Origin: Desulfamplus sp.
GTDB lineage: Bacteria; Desulfobacterota; Desulfobacteria; Desulfobacterales; Desulfobacteraceae
DNA length: 5,956 nt
Direction of reading: 5' to 3'
NCBI GenBank assembly: GCA_015232935.1
Contig: JADFYT010000157.1
Span: 1-5,956, forward strand
Numbering within the stretch: the stretch's first letter is position 1; each line of letters opens with the position of its first letter. The position numbers were made by a program, and so were the translations under genes. Of this stretch, positions 1 to 3,053 are shown one piece after another. The notes beneath the pieces are model-generated. The model was not told the origin of the DNA and searched no databases. It was given only the letters and a program-made list of their open reading frames with translations.

Positions 1-1163
1 TTATATCGGAAAATATTTTGATTGCCTGTGCCAAGCCCCAGGATATTGAGGCAAGAGGGGCAATGCTGATAGGCAGTTTTCTTGCGGGTGTTGCATTCTC
101 GCACTCTATGGTTGGTATGGTTCATGGTATTTCGCATGCTCTTGGCGGAGTTTATCATATTCCTCATGGTCTTGCCAACGCAATTATCCTGCCTGAAGTC
201 ATGGAACACAATCTTGATTCAAGGTTAGACAGGTTTGCCGACATAGCCATTACAATGGGTATCTCTTTTCCCGAGATCATAACTGACAGCCAGAGCATCA
301 TTAAAACAGGCAAACTTGATCTTCTTTCAAAACTTGTAAAAAAGACAGAGATGAAGTCGCTTCAAAAAGTTGTAGAAGATGGCTCCAGTGCGGTAAAGGA
401 GTTTGCTGTCAAAAAACTTGACAGCCTTGGGTTTGTGGATGAATGGGTCAGAAAAAAGGCAGCCTATGCAGGTGTTGACAAAATCAGAACCTTGAATCGC
501 CAGTTGGCGTTTTTGACCGGGATTCCCCTGAATTTAAAGGATGCCGGAATAAAGGATAATCTGGCCAGACTGGATCAGGTTGCGGATACCGCAATGGAAG
601 ACGGCTCCATGCTCTATAATCCTGTTGAACCCAAAAGAGAGGATGTTATCGAGATTGTAAAAGCTGCCTATTACTGCAAGGACAAGCCTCTGAAGGTCTC
701 TGATGATGATCTCAAGTCCAGGGCAGCAAGAGTTGGCGAAAAGGCAATTAAAGGCGTATTTAAGGACAGTGACCAGCTTTATGATGTTCTTGCAGGTTTT
801 TATGAACTTCTCAAGGGCGATCCGGAACTTGGTCCCGCTCTTTCAAAAACAGGACTTTGTGTTCAGTTCGTATATAAAAATCCCTCCGCAACTATAACTA
901 TTGATGCAACAGGAGATGATCTTGAAATTATTTCCGGTGATTTTGATGGCAAGCCTGAAGTGACCATGACCATGGATGCCGATTTTGCACACAAATTCTG
1001 GCACGGAAAGGCCAATCTTGTAAGTGCCCTGACCCGAAGGCTTGTTGTTGCAAAGGGCAATGTACCCAAGACCCTGAAACTTCTGCCGGTATTAAAACCT
1101 GCGTACAGGCTTTATCCTCAGTATCTGAAGGATAAGGGGCTTTCTGATATAATAATGGCTTAA
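1..1163 (+). CDS. Iron-containing alcohol dehydrogenase C-terminal domain fused to SCP2 sterol/lipid-carrier domain (5' end missing)
   Basis: The reading frame is open to the left edge, so the true start and the NAD-binding half lie outside; the first in-frame TTG at 18-20 is not a credible start. Residue numbers below count from that TTG. Residues 13-60 match the helical metal-binding half of group III (Fe) alcohol dehydrogenases: VHG at 35-37 and PHG at 49-51 carry the two histidines (H36, H50) equivalent to metal ligands H263 and H277 of E. coli FucO, and H40 is the other conserved histidine. The family fold resumes at about 155-220 (LTGIP, NPVEP). Between them, about 84-150 is a lysine-rich helical stretch roughly 50 residues longer than in FucO. 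Residues about 228-372 look like an SCP2 domain (YDVLAGFYELL, then alternating beta strands including VTMTMDADFAHKFWHGK). The likely role is NAD(P)-dependent oxidation or reduction of an alcohol/aldehyde; the lipid carrier domain hints at a hydrophobic substrate, which is inference. It ends with TAA and is convergent with the next gene. Confidence 0.85.
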   Translation, partial: ISENILIACAKPQDIEARGAMLIGSFLAGVAFSHSMVGMVHGISHALGGVYHIPHGLANAIILPEVMEHNLDSRLDRFADIAITMGISFPEIITDSQSIIKTGKLDLLSKLVKKTEMKSLQKVVEDGSSAVKEFAVKKLDSLGFVDEWVRKKAAYAGVDKIRTLNRQLAFLTGIPLNLKDAGIKDNLARLDQVADTAMEDGSMLYNPVEPKREDVIEIVKAAYYCKDKPLKVSDDDLKSRAARVGEKAIKGVFKDSDQLYDVLAGFYELLKGDPELGPALSKTGLCVQFVYKNPSATITIDATGDDLEIISGDFDGKPEVTMTMDADFAHKFWHGKANLVSALTRRLVVAKGNVPKTLKLLPVLKPAYRLYPQYLKDKGLSDIIMA

Positions 1164-1233
1164 CTAACTCGCTTTTTTTAAACCTGATTGTATGGAATCT
1201 CCATTTTTCCCTTCATGATATCAAGTCTTCTGT

Positions 1234-1268
1234 CAGCCCTGAAATGCACTCAGGTTATTTCAGGGCTG
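1234..1268. terminator. Perfect 12-bp inverted repeat between convergent genes, possible bidirectional terminator
   Basis: The arms CAGCCCTGAAAT (1234-1245) and ATTTCAGGGCTG (1257-1268) are perfect reverse complements around an 11-nt loop. The hairpin lies 70 bp past the stop of the dehydrogenase gene and 20 bp past the stop of the convergent diguanylate cyclase gene, where a shared terminator is expected. No clean T-tract follows on either strand, so it is not a textbook intrinsic terminator. It may instead stabilise the 3' ends. A T-run at 1173-1179 just after the dehydrogenase stop is not preceded by a clear stem. Confidence 0.5.
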
Positions 1269-1296
1269 CAACTATTTCAAGAGTGCAACTATTTCA
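1267..1296. repeat. 13-bp direct repeat spanning the stop codon of the REC-GGDEF gene
   Basis: TGCAACTATTTCA occurs at 1267-1279 and again at 1284-1296, a 17-bp period. The right copy contains the TAG stop (1289-1291) of the minus-strand cyclase gene. The left copy overlaps the last three bases of the terminator-like hairpin. This looks like a small local duplication; no function is evident. Confidence 0.75.
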
Positions 1297-2296
1297 GATC
1301 TGTATCAAGATGATCCGGTTTATAAAACAGATAATTGTTTTTTCCTCTTTTTTTAACCTGGTACATTGCCGAATCGGCTTTTTTCATAAGTGCCTCTGCA
1401 GATTCTGAATCATCTGGATAGATACTTATTCCAACACTTGCACCAATGCCGCATTGCCTGTTTCCGCCCAGATGAACAGGCTGATCAATGGCTGCGATGA
1501 TCTTTTTTGCAACAGCTTCAATATTTGCTATCCCTTCAATGTCGCCCACCTCTTTAATATCGCTTGTCCCTTCAATATGGTCTCTTGCGTCAATCTGAAG
1601 TATTACCGCAAACTCATCTCCTCCAAGCCGTGCGACAGTATCTGTCTCCCTGACAGAATTTTTTAATCTTTGGGCTGCCTCTTTTAGTACATGGTCTCCT
1701 GCATCATGTCCAAAATTGTCATTAACATGCTTGAATCCATCCAGATCTATATAAAAAAGGACACATATGGAGTTGTTACCGGAATTATGCCTGCTTCGGT
1801 CTGTTCTGGAGATTGCATGAATCAGGCGATCAAAAAACAGGGTTCTGTTTGGCAGGCCGGTCAGAGGATCATGTAAACCAAGATGCCGGATCTGCTCTTT
1901 TTGCCTGGCGTTTATAATAGCAAAACGAATTACCGATTCCAGAATAAAGGGATCTAATTTATCCTTGACTACATAGCCCGATGCCCCGTTGTTTAACGCC
2001 TCCTCATAAACCTTTCGATTGCTTGATACTGTCAGAAAAACAATAGGAACCCTGCAATCTATCTCCATGGCCTGCTGAAGTACCTGTGTTCCTGTAGATG
2101 CGTTAAGATAGTGGTCGAGCAGTATCACATCATACTCTCTGAAACGTTCAATATCTTCTTTTTGCCAGTGCTCAATCCAGTCTATCCTGAATTTTTGGCT
2201 GGCTGACTTGTTGATGGTGGCAAAATAAATCTCCTTCAACAAATTGAAAAAATGAATATCATCCTCTACTGCCAGAACCTTGATCTCTTCTTCCAT
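1289..2296 (-). CDS. Response regulator diguanylate cyclase (REC-GGDEF)
   Basis: This 335-residue cytoplasmic protein makes cyclic di-GMP from two GTP when its receiver is phosphorylated. The REC domain covers about residues 5-128, with acidic residues E11, D12 and D13, phosphoacceptor D61 (VILLD), T89 (FLT) and K111 (VVK), so all key positions are present. A short helix linker leads to the GGDEF domain (about 140-327): DPLTGLPN at 143-150, metal-binding D184 (YIDLDGF), and the intact catalytic loop GGDEF at 225-229. RETD at 216-219 lies exactly five residues before it and matches the product-inhibition I-site RxxD. An active, feedback-inhibited enzyme is therefore expected. Unusual is a four-copy six-residue repeat at 240-263, just after the active-site hairpin. 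The start is supported by GGGGAG eight bases upstream; other ATGs nearby are out of frame. It is the third minus-strand signalling gene, 261 bp past hpt, and is the likely phosphorelay output. Confidence 0.93.
   Translation of the reverse strand: MEEEIKVLAVEDDIHFFNLLKEIYFATINKSASQKFRIDWIEHWQKEDIERFREYDVILLDHYLNASTGTQVLQQAMEIDCRVPIVFLTVSSNRKVYEEALNNGASGYVVKDKLDPFILESVIRFAIINARQKEQIRHLGLHDPLTGLPNRTLFFDRLIHAISRTDRSRHNSGNNSICVLFYIDLDGFKHVNDNFGHDAGDHVLKEAAQRLKNSVRETDTVARLGGDEFAVILQIDARDHIEGTSDIKEVGDIEGIANIEAVAKKIIAAIDQPVHLGGNRQCGIGASVGISIYPDDSESAEALMKKADSAMYQVKKRGKNNYLFYKPDHLDTDLK
1508..1579 (-). repeat. Four in-frame 18-bp tandem repeats inside the GGDEF domain
   Basis: Residues 240-263 of the cyclase read as four six-residue units: HIEGTS, DIKEVG, DIEGIA, NIEAVA (consensus [DHN]I[EK][GEA]xx). 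At DNA level the 18-bp units have diverged but share TTCAAT or TTTAAT cores on the plus strand, and TCCCTTCAAT recurs exactly 36 bp apart (1531-1540 and 1567-1576). The repeat sits where most GGDEF domains have a short loop and helix start after the active-site hairpin. It probably extends that loop or helix without disturbing catalytic residues. Confidence 0.75.
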
Positions 2297-2304
2297 ATCA
2301 TCAT

Positions 2305-2310
2305 CTCCCC
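2305..2310 (-). promoter_or_regulatory. Ribosome binding site of the REC-GGDEF gene
   Basis: The minus strand reads GGGGAG, with eight bases to the ATG at 2294-2296. Two further ATGs (2299-2301 and 2302-2304) lie between it and the chosen start but are in other frames, so this site fixes the start. Confidence 0.65.
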
Positions 2311-2425
2311 GCCTGAATAGAACTAACTCTTGAAAAGTTGGCCTGAAGCCTTTTTTAAAATCACAGAATGTTGAATTTATATGGTTTTAAAAACAGGTTT
2401 GTGACTTTTCACAAGATCGTCAAAT

Positions 2426-2557
2426 AATCAAATCAGATAAGTAATGGTCTAAAAATTTCTTCCTGTTATTCAAATCATAATTATTTGATATTATTATCAT
2501 ATTAAAATATAGATGCGGGTAAAAAATTTAGTACCGCTACTTAATCAAGTCAGATAA
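2426..2557. mobile_element. Decayed MITE-like imperfect palindrome (about 104 bp) flanked by 15-bp near-identical direct repeats
   Basis: The 261-bp gap 2297-2557 has no convincing ORF but does hold structure. The outer ends at 2439-2453 and 2527-2542 are inverted repeats: AAGTAATGGTCTAAA against AAGTAGCGGTACTAAA on the opposite strand, with two mismatches and one gap. The very AT-rich interior continues as a weaker palindrome centred near 2492 (TGATA-TTAT-TATCA), with another small one at 2470-2488 (TCAAAT/ATTTGA). Flanking direct repeats AATCAAATCAGATAA (2426-2440) and AATCAAGTCAGATAA (2543-2557) match at 14 of 15 positions, and the right one abuts the hpt stop codon. This could be an old non-autonomous element with its target duplication. 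It could also be a transcript-end hairpin after hpt or part of the promoter region of the cyclase gene. No family is assigned. Confidence 0.45.
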
Positions 2558-2890
2558 TCAGATAAAGATCTCTTCGTCATCATCTTCTTCAAAATATTCC
2601 ACAACTACTCTTTCAAGAGTATCTCTGAGTTCATCACATAGTTTAATGATCCTGGTCGCATTTTCCTCATGCGCTCCTTTATTGAGCTTTGTGCCGATAT
2701 TGGTAATAAAATCAAATCCGTAGCCGCTTCCGGTTCCTGTCATCTTATGGGACAAATCCCGGACAATATTGAAATCGCCTTTTTCCGAAGCATCTTTCAT
2801 CTGCTGTAGCCATCTGGTTATATCCTTGAGGTAATCTGGAATCAAAGGTTCTAACGCCTTGTCTATTTTCACCGTAACAGTTTGAGTCAT
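2558..2890 (-). CDS. Stand-alone Hpt (histidine phosphotransfer) domain protein
   Basis: This small 110-residue cytoplasmic protein is mostly helical. The motif LSHKMTGTGSGYGF at 46-59 fits the Hpt signature (AHxLKGSSxxxG type), making H48 the phosphate-accepting histidine, followed by the expected second helix (ITNIGTKL). Hpt proteins shuttle phosphate between receiver domains and have no catalytic activity. The N-terminal part (about 1-40) would form the preceding helices. The C-terminus is strongly acidic (EEDDDEE at 101-107), which is not part of the core fold. The start is well supported by AAGGAG six bases upstream. It lies between a hybrid kinase that lacks an Hpt domain and a receiver-cyclase on the same strand, so it is probably the middle step of that relay; the pairing is inferred from position. 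The gap to the kinase is 163 bp, so co-transcription is possible but not shown. Confidence 0.85.
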   Translation of the reverse strand: MTQTVTVKIDKALEPLIPDYLKDITRWLQQMKDASEKGDFNIVRDLSHKMTGTGSGYGFDFITNIGTKLNKGAHEENATRIIKLCDELRDTLERVVVEYFEEDDDEEIFI

Positions 2891-2896
2891 AACATG

Positions 2897-2902
2897 CTCC
2901 TT
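2897..2902 (-). promoter_or_regulatory. Ribosome binding site of the Hpt gene
   Basis: The minus strand reads AAGGAG, with six bases to the ATG at 2888-2890. This near-ideal Shine-Dalgarno confirms the start of the Hpt gene. Confidence 0.8.
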
Positions 2903-2941
2903 GCTTATAACGTGTCAATTTTTAATTGGCATTGCAACATC

Positions 2942-3035
2942 AATAAATGGGTAGTGGGTCAAACCTGTGGATAGAATATTCTCTGAATATAAATCTATTA
3001 ATATATCAACGGATTTGACCCACCACCAATAAATG
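2942..3035. mobile_element. 78-bp MITE-like hairpin element with 8-bp target duplication
   Basis: The element spans 2950-3027. Its ends are inverted repeats: GGTAGTGGGTCAAACC (2950-2965) on the left, and on the right (3011-3027) GGTGGTGGGTCAAATCC read on the minus strand. They differ by one substitution and one inserted base. It is flanked by a perfect 8-bp direct repeat AATAAATG (2942-2949 and 3028-3035), as expected of a target-site duplication. The interior also pairs: ATAGAATATTC (2971-2981) with GAATAT plus TCTAT (2985-2998, an AAA bulge) around a TCT loop, so the element can fold into a long hairpin. It has no coding capacity. Ends beginning GG together with an 8-bp duplication resemble ISL3-type elements, but that family link is weak. 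It fills most of the gap between the kinase and hpt genes. Confidence 0.7.
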
Positions 3036-3053
3036 TTTAAACCTGAACAAAAT

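Noticed and set aside
18..20. TTG as start of the dehydrogenase
   Set aside because: The frame is open upstream to the edge, and the Fe-ADH domain would lack its whole NAD-binding half and two metal ligands.
2904..2918. TTGACA and TATAAG on the minus strand upstream of hpt as a promoter
   Set aside because: The hexamers are only 3 bp apart rather than about 17, and the start site would fall inside the ribosome binding site.
3035..3042. GTTTAAAC palindrome after the kinase gene
   Set aside because: An 8-bp palindrome in AT-rich sequence with no further symmetry is expected by chance.
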